34,238 bases of DNA from contig JAZKFP010000108.1 of assembly GCA_040386355.1 (NCBI GenBank), positions 1 to 34,238 on the forward strand, in the 5' to 3' direction. Positions 25,505-33,708 of the stretch are shown in pieces (the stretch's first letter is position 1; each line of letters starts with the position of its first letter). The notes under the pieces are model-generated. The model was not told the origin of the DNA. It did not search any database and saw nothing but the letters and a program-made list of their open reading frames with translations. Both the position numbers and the translations under genes were made by a program. Source of the DNA: JAZKFP01 sp040386355. Its GTDB lineage: Bacteria > Pseudomonadota > Gammaproteobacteria > Pseudomonadales > UBA6940.

Positions 25505-26155
25505 CTACATCGATCCATACTGTTGATCAATCTGATGTTTTAAAGTTTGTAATTTATGACTCAATCCTGCCGATTTTAAAAGTTGTAATGTTTCAGAAAG
25601 CGGTAATCCCATTACTCCGCTGTAACTGCCACTCATTTTTTCGACGAAGGCACCTGCTATACCTTGAATACCGTAACCACCTGCTTTATCACACCATTCG
25701 TCTGTTTCAATATAGGCTTCGATTTCTTCTTCTTTTAATGCGCGAAATGTTACGTCAGTAATAGATAATGCAGTTGTAAAGATCAATTCTTTTCCGGGCT
25801 TTTTAGTGAGTAATGCAAGAGAAGTGATAACTTGATGAGTATGACCAGACATTGCTAATAAAAATAAAGATGCCTCAGTCGCATTGTGAGGTTTACCCAT
25901 AGGTCTTTGTTTGAAAATAACCAAAGTATCTGCACTTAAAATAGCAACTGATTCAGGATGGTTCAACATTTCCCAGCCTGCTTCAGCCTTTTTAATTGCC
26001 AAATTTTTAATAGCTTGGTGAAAATCACTCGACTCTAGAGTTTCATCTATATCCGGCGATATGGTTTTAAAATTTGTACAGAGAATATTTAAGAGTTCAC
26101 GGCGCCTTGGAGAAGCCGATGCTAAATACAATGATAATTCGTTTGGATTATTCAT
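25505..26155 (-). CDS. maf: Maf-family nucleoside triphosphate pyrophosphatase
   Basis: House-cleaning enzyme that hydrolyses non-canonical or modified nucleotides (dTTP/UTP-type in the YhdE subgroup) to monophosphate and pyrophosphate. Motifs: LYLASASPRRRELL at the N-terminus, ILSADTLVIF with the catalytic Asp, GKPHNATEA, and CDKAGGYGIQGIAGAFV near the end. 216 residues, slightly longer than usual because of a C-terminal helix. The ATG shares one base with the mutL stop (TAATG), so the two are translationally coupled. Confidence 0.92.
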   Translation of the reverse strand: MNNPNELSLYLASASPRRRELLNILCTNFKTISPDIDETLESSDFHQAIKNLAIKKAEAGWEMLNHPESVAILSADTLVIFKQRPMGKPHNATEASLFLLAMSGHTHQVITSLALLTKKPGKELIFTTALSITDVTFRALKEEEIEAYIETDEWCDKAGGYGIQGIAGAFVEKMSGSYSGVMGLPLSETLQLLKSAGLSHKLQTLKHQIDQQYGSM

Positions 26156-28092
26156 TATTGACCACGCAAGAATAGTTTATCTAATGCGCCAAGAGTTAAC
26201 TGCTTCCAAGTCGGGCGACCGTGATTACATTGCCCACTACGTTCCGTATTTTCAATATCCCGCAGTAACGTATTCATCTCTGCCACATCTAATACATCGT
26301 GAGCGCGTTTCGCAGTATGACAAGCCATACGCGATAATATTTCATTTTGCCGATTCTCTAACTGTGCACTGTAATTGTCATTGCTAAAATCAGAAACTAA
26401 ATCATGCATTAAATTTTTCATATCACAGCTACTTAATAACGCAGGTATGGCACGGACTGCAAGTTGATTCGGTGCAATTCGATCGATAATCAATCCATAA
26501 CTTTCCAATTCTAGGTGATGCTCTTGTAACAAATCACATTGTTGCTCTGTGAGGGACACACTAAATGGAATGAGTAAAGGCTGAGTTGCAATGGTTTTAT
26601 TCCAAAAAGAAGTTTTCAAGCGCTCGTACAAAATACGTTCATGTGCGGCGTGAATATCGACCAGAATTAACCCCTGGTTATTTTCAGCTACGATATAAAT
26701 CCCTTGAATACTTCCGAGCGCAAAGCCTAATGGAAAATGTAGAACAGGTCGTTCATTGGATTGATGAATTGTGACGTAATTACCATTTTTTTCTTGTACT
26801 TGATCAGTAGCATCTGTTGTTAATGGTTGGTCTTTTAACTGTTCAATATGTTGTGCAAAAGGTAAGCGATCAAACGGAAGCTCAGTAATAGATGAATGCG
26901 TAAAGTCGTTAAACGCGGAACGGCGATTTGCAGTGTGATAATTATTGGTAGAAAAGTTGAGGTGATGCTGAGGATAAAATTTTTGTTCGGTCGTAGTTTT
27001 TTCTGCTGCTATTCCCACTGTTGATGTCTCTATTTCAGCAGAGCTGCGTAAATCAACAGAATTTGATAGTAAAGTTGCAGGACGCATTTGCGCAATTGCG
27101 TTTTTAAGTTTAGAAAACAAAAAATCATGTATTAAACGACTTTCGCGAAAACGCACTTCGTGTTTTGTAGGATGGACGTTGACATCTACTAATTCAGCAG
27201 GCAAATCTAAAAAAAGTACAAACGCAGGGAATCGCTGACCATACATTACATCTTGATACGCTTGACGCACTGCATAGGAAATCACACGATCTCGCACAAC
27301 GCGCCCATTCACAAAAATAAATTGACCATCGGTATTAGCTCGAGAGTACGTTGGTTGTGCAATCCATCCATGTAAACGAATTTCATGCTGAGCCACGTCT
27401 ATCTCCCAAGCATTTTCCACAAAATCCTGACCACACAACGCGCCTAACCGACGGTGTCGGTCAAGCTCAGTGCTCGCTGGACTTAATCTATATATACTCT
27501 TTTGATTATGGATTAATTCAATTTGCAAGCGATCAAAACTTAATGCAATCCGTTTAATGCATGCGTCGATATGGCCAAATTCAGTTTTCTCTGTTTTTAA
27601 AAATTTGCGTCGCGCTGGAGTATTGAAAAATAAATCCCGAACTTCTAACGTAGTACCACGCGGATGAGCGATAGGTTTTATATTCGGTTCTTCTTCAGTC
27701 GCATGACATTCAATCACCCAACCTTGACCTGATTCATCCACTGAAGACGCTAATTTAATATGCGCAATTGATGAAATACTTGCGAGTGCTTCACCACGAA
27801 ATCCAAGACTTGTAATCGATGTTAAGTCTTTGCTGTCACGAATTTTGCTCGTAGCGTGTCGACTTAATGCCAAACTCAATTCGTGTTGAGGAATGCCGCT
27901 TCCATTATCGCGTACTCGAATTAAACGCTGACCTGCTTGTTCGATTTCAATAATAATTTCTGTCGCGCCAGAATCAATTGCATTTTCAAGCAACTCTTTT
28001 ACAACGGAAGCGGGTCGTTCAACGACTTCACCGGCTGCAATTTGATTTGCTAAAACAGGTGGCAAAATTTTTATAGGATTTCGTATCGACAT
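26155..28092 (-). CDS. mutL: DNA mismatch repair protein MutL, with endonuclease-type motif
   Basis: GHKL ATPase that couples MutS mismatch recognition to strand incision. N-terminal motifs: ANQIAAGEVVERPASVVKEL, ENAIDSGATEI, VRDNGSGIP and GFRGEALASI. The C-terminal domain carries DIHAAHERILYE, a near match to the DQHAxxExxxxE metal motif of MutL endonucleases (Gln replaced by Ile), plus ACHTAKRA-like CHTAKRAHDVL and QCNHGRPTWKQL. This points to MutH-independent repair. I chose ATG 28092 (MSIRNPIKILPP) because the family begins just before ILPPxxANQIAAGEV; the frame is open to a GTG at 28146 that overlaps trmL. 645 residues. No obvious ribosome site precedes either start. Confidence 0.94.
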   Translation of the reverse strand: MSIRNPIKILPPVLANQIAAGEVVERPASVVKELLENAIDSGATEIIIEIEQAGQRLIRVRDNGSGIPQHELSLALSRHATSKIRDSKDLTSITSLGFRGEALASISSIAHIKLASSVDESGQGWVIECHATEEEPNIKPIAHPRGTTLEVRDLFFNTPARRKFLKTEKTEFGHIDACIKRIALSFDRLQIELIHNQKSIYRLSPASTELDRHRRLGALCGQDFVENAWEIDVAQHEIRLHGWIAQPTYSRANTDGQFIFVNGRVVRDRVISYAVRQAYQDVMYGQRFPAFVLFLDLPAELVDVNVHPTKHEVRFRESRLIHDFLFSKLKNAIAQMRPATLLSNSVDLRSSAEIETSTVGIAAEKTTTEQKFYPQHHLNFSTNNYHTANRRSAFNDFTHSSITELPFDRLPFAQHIEQLKDQPLTTDATDQVQEKNGNYVTIHQSNERPVLHFPLGFALGSIQGIYIVAENNQGLILVDIHAAHERILYERLKTSFWNKTIATQPLLIPFSVSLTEQQCDLLQEHHLELESYGLIIDRIAPNQLAVRAIPALLSSCDMKNLMHDLVSDFSNDNYSAQLENRQNEILSRMACHTAKRAHDVLDVAEMNTLLRDIENTERSGQCNHGRPTWKQLTLGALDKLFLRGQ

Positions 28093-28126
28093 AGGGAAAA
28101 AGTAACTCAAATAGTTTCGAAAAATT

Positions 28127-28597
28127 TTAAAATCCGCGTGCACCAATGAAATTTAATTGTCGCCATGCTTCGTAAACCGCAATTGCAACCGTATTGGATA
28201 AGTTCAAACTACGTGACTGTTCTACCATGGGCAGACGTACTAATTTTTCTTGACCAGCAGCAGCTAGTAATGGTTTTGGTAAACCGTGAGTTTCCGATCC
28301 AAAGACTAATAAATCATCATTTGCGTAAGAAACACTCGAGTGAGCTTGGTGGCCGGTCGTAGTAAAAAACCAACAAGTTCGAAGCGAATATTTTTCCAAA
28401 AAACTTTCCCAATCATTTAAATGTTCAATATCTGCCCATTCTTGATAATCCAAACCAGCACGGCGCAGTTTTTTATCATCCCATTGAAACCCAGTTGGCC
28501 CGACAATTTTTAAATGTGTATTTGTATTGGCACATAATCGAATAATGTTACCAGTATTTTGTGGTATTTGAGGATGAACAAGAACTACGGTGGGCAT
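28127..28597 (-). CDS. trmL: tRNA (cytidine(34)-2'-O)-methyltransferase TrmL
   Basis: SPOUT-class methyltransferase that adds a 2'-O-methyl group to the wobble base of tRNA-Leu isoacceptors. Motifs: VLVHPQIPQNTGNIIRLCAN at the N-terminus, FGSETHGLP forming part of the knotted cofactor site, and RSLNLSNTVAIAVYEAWRQL near the C-terminus. 156 residues, normal size. It is the first gene of the trmL-mutL-maf operon on the minus strand. The 123 bp upstream contain an imperfect 11-bp hairpin (28671-28681 / 28687-28697) without a T-run. Confidence 0.93.
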   Translation of the reverse strand: MPTVVLVHPQIPQNTGNIIRLCANTNTHLKIVGPTGFQWDDKKLRRAGLDYQEWADIEHLNDWESFLEKYSLRTCWFFTTTGHQAHSSVSYANDDLLVFGSETHGLPKPLLAAAGQEKLVRLPMVEQSRSLNLSNTVAIAVYEAWRQLNFIGARGF

Positions 28598-28720
28598 TAC
28601 ACTAACTCATCAACTTTAACGAATCAAAAGATGCGCAAAGTTTAAACGAATGAAAGCGGAAATGTTATCACTGCTACTGAATTAATTTCAGCGGCAGCGA
28701 GAGATGAGTAATGAAAATAA

Positions 28721-30146
28721 TTATTGGAAAAGACAAGAAATGTAGTCAGTTTTAATAGGTGCTTGTTTGTATTCTGCATTCACGGATGTGTAGGTAAATT
28801 TCTTTGACAATTTACCGTTGGGACAAAATACTAACATGTGGGTCGATTTAGCATTAATTTGACCTTGAATTTCTTTATTCAAACCTGCATCAATTTGAAT
28901 TTTTAAAGCTTGATTGCTTATTACGTTTAAATCTAATTTAACTGCATAAGGATAAGAAACATTTTTATCTTTATTTAAAATCATCACCGAGATTCCAGAA
29001 GAATCTCCCATCGATAAAACCTTAACATTGGATTGATTGTCTGTATTTTTAATATTTTTTGATTTCATATTTTGTCCTAATAAAAGCGTGTGATAATAAC
29101 TTGGACGTGGACTTAAATCATTGTCGAAAAAACCTAAATCAGTGCCGGAACGTTTTCCACTATTTTCATGAATGCTCCATGGGCAAATAGTAAATCCCTC
29201 ATAGCGCATGCCAATATCGTATAATTCCGCAAATAATTGACCCGCATGAAACGACCATGTGCATTGATCCGGATCATAAAATTTATTCATATTGTAGTGC
29301 GTATTAATTTCAGTAATTGCCCATTTTAATGCTTTGTCACTGGGTCTATTTCTATTAATGATCGCAAGTCAAGCCTTCATGTCTTTAAAATTTTCTTCAA
29401 TTTTTGCAATGTCATTAAAATTATAGGTGTGCCAGGTAATAACATCGATATAAAAGCGTCCTTGAGCGTCTTTACCTGTAATATCAGCGTAGCCACCTAA
29501 TAACGGATTTAATAAACTTGGATCGTACCATTCAGGATCTGGCCCCATTAATATTGCATTACTATCCATTGATTCCACTGCTGAAACTATGCGACGGATG
29601 TATTCACCAATAAATTGAGGGCTACCAACATTATTAAGCAAAGGTTCGTTGCCAATACTCCAATACTCCAATATTTAAATTCATTTCTATATTAATTTTG
29701 TGAACATAATTTATGGTTTCTTGTGTTGAGAAATCATGTGGAATTTGCACAATGGGCTCTGAGCCAGAATCACCTACACCCTGAATTAACGGAAGTAATT
29801 TATTAAAATCTTTATTGGCGCTCATAGCATCGTTACCACCAATACGAATCATTTTATAGCCGGCTCTTTTCATGTCATCCCAAAATTCATTTAATATTCC
29901 CCCATGAAACCAAGGCATCCACGCATTTTGACCAATTAAATAATTATTAATTGGCAATGTGCTCATAGTTGGCATTGGCATTGGCATTGGTCTAATAAAT
30001 TGAGATCTTATAATTGGTATTGGTATTGGTATTGGTATTGGTATTGGTATTGGTATTGGTCCAATAAAAGGAGAACTTATAGATGTATATTCATCAGCTG
30101 TTGCAGCTGTTGCAGCTGTTGCAGCTGTTGTACCGCCACCTATCAT
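28721..30146 (-). pseudogene. Broken clan GH-A glycoside hydrolase
   Basis: Three successive minus-strand pieces make one protein. Piece 1 (30146-29634) has a repeat-rich N-terminus and YLIGQNAWMPWFHGGILNEF, KRAGYKMIRIGG. Piece 2 (29671-29369) holds EYWSIGNEP with the acid/base Glu and YIDVITWHTYNFN. Piece 3 is in the same frame after a TGA at 29369-29371, carries WAITEINTHYN with the probable nucleophile Glu, and ends as a beta-rich C-terminal domain. Pieces 1 and 2 are out of frame at an 8-bp tandem repeat (CCAATACT, 29653-29668); one further copy would restore the frame. A lost N-terminal signal may lie just upstream, where another frame reads FTSLLIFSVLQ. The family within clan GH-A is uncertain. 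At least two lesions make it inactive as sequenced. Confidence 0.75.
30013..30060. repeat. Eight tandem copies of the hexamer ATTGGT
   Basis: Eight perfect 6-bp units within the N-terminal part of the glycosidase pseudogene, coding alternating Pro-Ile on the minus strand. A related TTGGCA array (about 29969-29990) codes Pro-Met, and a 9-bp GCTGTTGCA array (30097-30130) codes Ala-Ala/Thr. Unit lengths are multiples of 3, so copy-number change would alter length, not frame. Confidence 0.95.
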
Positions 30147-30577
30147 TGGAGAACACTGAAAATAAGTAATGAAGTGAAAGCTTCTTTCTGAATAAAATCA
30201 AAATTTAACATCGATGTTGACCATTAATAAAGATAGTAATTCGAAATCTCTAAATTAATACAATACACATGGTGAACTGTAAGCTTCTGAATAGCTCAAT
30301 CGAGAAAAATGTAATATTCAATGTTAAGCTGAACAAAACAGTTTAAATAGCTAAAATATTCCTTTAATTAAAATTCAAATAATTTTTTTAAATTTTAAAA
30401 AATTGTTCTTAAATGAAAAAATTATTTTCCTGGATCGTTGTTTTTAACTTCTTCACCTAACATAAAGGAGGAGCAGTAAAAGTAAATTTATTGAAAGGTA
30501 TCATTAAGCCATTTATTTTGCATAGTTTTGAAAAATAGTAGTGGTTGGGAAGTAGATGTAGTAATTAGGTGTAGTCG
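30147..30577. other. Intergenic region between the glycosidase pseudogene and mshI
   Basis: AT-rich, divergent gene boundary, so promoters for both directions are expected here. A very strong ribosome-binding-like AAAGGAGGAG (30464-30473) is not followed by ATG, GTG or TTG at usable spacing; the frame after it ends at a TAG at 30536. No RNA gene or clear terminator was seen. Confidence 0.4.
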
Positions 30578-31633
30578 ATGCAACAGTGGAAGTTAATTAA
30601 ACAGCTTGGACGCAATTCGATAAAATCGTTTGTCCACTCTTCTATTGCTTCAAATTTGTCGCATCAATACCAAGAATTTGCAAAAGTCCTGCCTTGGCTC
30701 CCTCAAAAAAAGAATGCACATCGGCCCCACTTAGGCGTTGAAATATCCAATGAAGGAATTGGCTTTGCACTGCTAAGTGATATTCCAGAAACCAATGCCG
30801 TCCGATTAAGTACCTGTCAGTACATTCATAGTGTCAATCCTGCTGTTAGAGCAAAACTGCTTGGCGAATTAGTCGCACGCCAAAACTTGCAAGGTGCAGT
30901 TTGTAATTTAGTCCTTGCGCCGTCAGATTATAAAATCTTACTAGTTGAAGCACCGGATGTTCCTAAAGAAGAATGGCCGACCGTTGTACCTTGGCGAATT
31001 CGAGACTTAATTCCGTGGGATGTATATTCCTGTCAAGTCGATCTCATCATGTTACCGCCTGATGCATTCCGTGGCCGGATGAATATGCTGTATGTCGTAG
31101 TGGCCCAACAAAGTGTTATTCAATCGCGTATTGAATGTGCAACGCAAGCCGGTTTGGTTGTTAAAAAAGTTGATATTGTTGAATTGTGTTTGCGAAATTT
31201 GCTCATTGAAAAAGTGCCTGCTAATGAAACGCGAGCTGTTTTATTTTTAAGAAATGAAGATGGCATTCTTATTTTAATGTCCGGCGATCATATTTATTTA
31301 ACACGAAAAATAAACGTTGCCATCGAAGACTTAATGCAAAATAAAATTGAACAAGATGAGTTCTATGATTTATTGGTTTTAGAATTACAGCGTTCGCTAG
31401 ATTATTACGAAAGCCAAGTTGGAAAAGGTAATGTTCCGCAAATTCTAATTTTTCCACCGCCATTCGATATTAAATACGGTTTGAAATACATATCAGAAAA
31501 TATGTCATCAACTATTCGTTTGATGAATGTGCATGCAAGCTTTCATTTTGACGGACAAATGTCAGTGCGTGATCAGAATGCTTGTGTTCCTGCGATTGGA
31601 GCTGGTTTGTCCCATCGGGTGGAGGGGATATGA
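30578..31633 (+). CDS. mshI: MSHA pilus biogenesis protein MshI (PilM-like)
   Basis: 351 residues. The segment HLGVEISNEGIGFALLSD near residue 50 and the later actin-like parts (GAVCNLVLAPSDYKILLVEAP, WRIRDLIPWDVYSCQVDLI, RAVLFLRNEDGILILMSGDHIYLTR) fit the MshI/PilM class of cytoplasmic actin-like proteins. These proteins link the inner-membrane assembly platform of type IV pili. The gene overlaps the next by 4 bp (ATGA), and the order PilM-, PilN-, PilO-, PilP-like, secretin follows. No ATPase or pilin gene is in view because the window ends. Assignment to the MSHA rather than the twitching system rests on the MshI-like length and sequence style. Confidence 0.75.
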   Translation: MQQWKLIKQLGRNSIKSFVHSSIASNLSHQYQEFAKVLPWLPQKKNAHRPHLGVEISNEGIGFALLSDIPETNAVRLSTCQYIHSVNPAVRAKLLGELVARQNLQGAVCNLVLAPSDYKILLVEAPDVPKEEWPTVVPWRIRDLIPWDVYSCQVDLIMLPPDAFRGRMNMLYVVVAQQSVIQSRIECATQAGLVVKKVDIVELCLRNLLIEKVPANETRAVLFLRNEDGILILMSGDHIYLTRKINVAIEDLMQNKIEQDEFYDLLVLELQRSLDYYESQVGKGNVPQILIFPPPFDIKYGLKYISENMSSTIRLMNVHASFHFDGQMSVRDQNACVPAIGAGLSHRVEGI

Positions 31634-32280
31634 TTCAATCCATCAATCTTTTTCCTGATTCATTAAAACCAAAAAAAATTCCATTTTCATTTTCCATGAT
31701 TGTGCGCTCTGGGGTAATGGTTACGGTAGGAATGCTCATTATTTCAAGCATGCAATGGTATGAACTTTCAATTCAACAGGCAAAAGCTACCACGCTAAAA
31801 AATGATTACGAAGCGCTGAAAGTAAAGGTAGAAAATTTTCAAACTCAAAATCAGAAACAAATTCCTGATCCTAATTTAGACACGAAAATAATTGATTTAC
31901 AGTCTGAGAAAAAATTGAAAGAGTCCGTGTTGGGATTTTTGTCAGGTAATTTGTTGGGTTATGTGGGCGGATACTCAGGCTTTTTTAAAGCTTTTGGTAG
32001 AAATGAAATAAATGAATTTTCCTTGACGCGTGTTTTTATTGAAAATGCTGGAACGAGTATAAAAATTGATGGAAAAACAACGTCTCCCATTGCATTAGCT
32101 AAATTTTTAGAAAATATGCAACAAGAAGAAATTATGAAAGGAATTTCCATGGGGTATATGGAAATCACTAGAGATAATAGCAATGAAGATTTAATAGGTT
32201 TTACGCTAGGTACTGCTTCAGAATCCTCCTCAACCAAATCCGTTGAATCTTTTGATGAATGGGTTAAGGAGCTGAAATGA
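31630..32280 (+). CDS. PilN-like type IV pilus assembly protein
   Basis: 216 residues: a short cytoplasmic start (MIQSINLFPDSLKPKK, similar to the INLLP peptide by which PilN binds PilM), a single membrane helix at about 22-40 (VRSGVMVTVGMLIISSM), a coiled-coil stretch (KATTLKNDYEALKVKVENFQ) and a periplasmic ferredoxin-like domain. ATG 31630 has GGAGGGG (31621-31627) just upstream. The gene overlaps both neighbours by 4 bp. In Vibrio-type MSHA loci the corresponding gene is sometimes called mshI2. Confidence 0.75.
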   Translation: MIQSINLFPDSLKPKKIPFSFSMIVRSGVMVTVGMLIISSMQWYELSIQQAKATTLKNDYEALKVKVENFQTQNQKQIPDPNLDTKIIDLQSEKKLKESVLGFLSGNLLGYVGGYSGFFKAFGRNEINEFSLTRVFIENAGTSIKIDGKTTSPIALAKFLENMQQEEIMKGISMGYMEITRDNSNEDLIGFTLGTASESSSTKSVESFDEWVKELK

Positions 32281-33044
32281 GCAGTATTAATCAGCTAACA
32301 AAGCAATATAAATTAGTAGACACACGTGTTAATAAATTATCTTTACGTGAACGAACTATTTTATTTTTAATTATAAATATTCTACTTTTTTTAATTTTTT
32401 TTGTTGGCTTGAATGAAAGAATTTCATTAATGAGAAAGCAGGCGATACTGGAAGCCGCGGAAGCACGGGATAGTGCTTTGATCTTGCAGTCAGATTTTGC
32501 AGTAATGCAAGTGGAGTACAGTTTAGATCCGGATGTTGAGAAAAAGAAAAAACTTAAATTGTTGGGTCGATCCATTGATGATGTAAAAGATAAAATTACC
32601 AAGCAAGCATCTGTTTTAATACCGCCCACGATGATGGTAAAGGTTCTGCAAGATGTGTTTAAAAATCAACAAGAAGTTCGTTTTTATCATTTAAAAAAGC
32701 TACCACTTAATGTGGTAAGTATTAATAAAGATGAAGATAAACCCATCACAGTTTCAGTGATTTCTCCATTAAATAACCAAAACATTTCAGCTGCTAACAA
32801 TTCACAAGATGTAAACACAATAGCTAAAAATGATTTAGAAGTTGGTAAAATTTATTTACACGGCGTTGAGTTAGCGTTTGAAGCAAATTATATCGATACT
32901 ATTGAATACTTAAAAAAATTAGAATCATTGCCATGGAAAATAATTTGGGAATCTATTGAGTATGAAGTGATAAATCACCCAAATGCTTTAGTCAAAGTTC
33001 ATTTGAGAACCTTAAGTTATGATGAATCATGGCTGGGTGTTTAA
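32277..33044 (+). CDS. mshJ: MSHA biogenesis protein MshJ (PilO-like)
   Basis: 255 residues with one N-terminal membrane helix (ERTILFLIINILLFLIFFVG, about residues 25-44), then a charged coiled-coil region and a periplasmic domain ending with YIDTIEYLKKLESLPWKIIW, a segment typical of MshJ/PilO. It would pair with the PilN-like protein as the inner-membrane alignment complex. Its ATG overlaps the previous stop (ATGA). Lysine-rich stretches around residues 95-115 lie in the predicted coiled coil. Confidence 0.78.
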   Translation: MSSINQLTKQYKLVDTRVNKLSLRERTILFLIINILLFLIFFVGLNERISLMRKQAILEAAEARDSALILQSDFAVMQVEYSLDPDVEKKKKLKLLGRSIDDVKDKITKQASVLIPPTMMVKVLQDVFKNQQEVRFYHLKKLPLNVVSINKDEDKPITVSVISPLNNQNISAANNSQDVNTIAKNDLEVGKIYLHGVELAFEANYIDTIEYLKKLESLPWKIIWESIEYEVINHPNALVKVHLRTLSYDESWLGV

Positions 33045-33045
33045 T

Positions 33046-33471
33046 ATGACTAAATACTTCAATATATTATTGATTAACTTTTTATGCCTTCCCTTGGCGT
33101 ATGCAATGGATGATATTGTTGAGGATGAAAATAATGATCCTAAAAGAAATATACATGATCCAACCCAGCCATTTTGGATGAAAAATGAGTATAAAAAAGA
33201 TAACAAAGTGGAGACGGATTTATTAACTGCAGAAGAACAAGGAACAGATGAAAAATCTGCTAAGCCAGCCAAAGATGTCACGCTCATTGATCAAATTATT
33301 TACAGTGGTAGTTTTAGACGTGTTCGAATGGGTGGTGACACGTTGTCAGAGGGCGACATTGTTCAAGGTTATAAAATTCTTCATATCAAACCAACATCGG
33401 TTGTTTTAACAAATGGTAAGGAAGAGAAAAGTGTTGATATATTTAAGCCCAGTATTAAAAGCTATCGCTGA
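33046..33471 (+). CDS. mshK: MSHA biogenesis protein MshK-like (PilP-like)
   Basis: 141 residues with a signal peptide (YFNILLINFLCLPLAYA, cleavage near residue 20). A linker containing DPTQPFW, the DPTxP motif common in MshK/PilP proteins, is followed by a small beta domain: LIDQIIYSGSFRRVRMGGDTL, GDIVQGYKILHIKPTSVVL. The latter is a homology-domain-type fold that contacts the secretin. ATG 33046 starts 1 bp after the mshJ stop and gives the signal peptide directly; an upstream in-frame ATG at 33019 lies inside mshJ. A palindromic element begins 3 bp after its stop. Confidence 0.75.
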   Translation: MTKYFNILLINFLCLPLAYAMDDIVEDENNDPKRNIHDPTQPFWMKNEYKKDNKVETDLLTAEEQGTDEKSAKPAKDVTLIDQIIYSGSFRRVRMGGDTLSEGDIVQGYKILHIKPTSVVLTNGKEEKSVDIFKPSIKSYR

Positions 33472-33474
33472 TTA

Positions 33475-33616
33475 TACCAAACGGATATTTATTTCCACGC
33501 AAAATGCCGTTCGCAAGGCATCTAGTGCCCGTTTATTCGCCTGCTCACATACTTTTGTGTATGCTCCGCGGGCTTATTTCACGGGCGCCTACGTGGAAAT
33601 AAATCTGCATTCGGTA
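33475..33616. repeat. Dispersed palindromic element, copy C (between mshK and mshL)
   Basis: The left end (33475-33499, TACC to TTTCCACG) and right end (33592-33616) pair at 21 of 25 positions. Inside are AAAATGCCGTTCGCAA, shared exactly with copy A, and GCCTGCTCACATAC / GTATGCTCCGCGGGC, shared with copies A and B. The element separates mshK from mshL, genes that are otherwise packed with 1-4 bp spacing or overlap. Confidence 0.75.
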
Positions 33617-33708
33617 AAAATACTGAAGTAATGAAGTAAAGTTTTGAAGTGAGTTACCGATATGATTCATGAGAGATAGTGAATCCTCTGATTGAGGCGC
33701 ATGGAAGC

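Noticed and set aside
28671..28697. Terminator downstream of the glycosidase pseudogene
   Set aside because: The hairpin is imperfect and no T-run follows on either strand.
29369..29371. TGA in the glycosidase as a selenocysteine codon
   Set aside because: A neighbouring frameshift exists, no selenocysteine insertion hairpin was apparent, and a CGA-to-TGA mutation is simpler.
29634..30191. Plus-strand frame with repeated Trp-Tyr over the hexamer array
   Set aside because: Shadow of the minus-strand Pro-Ile repeat; no domain or ribosome site.
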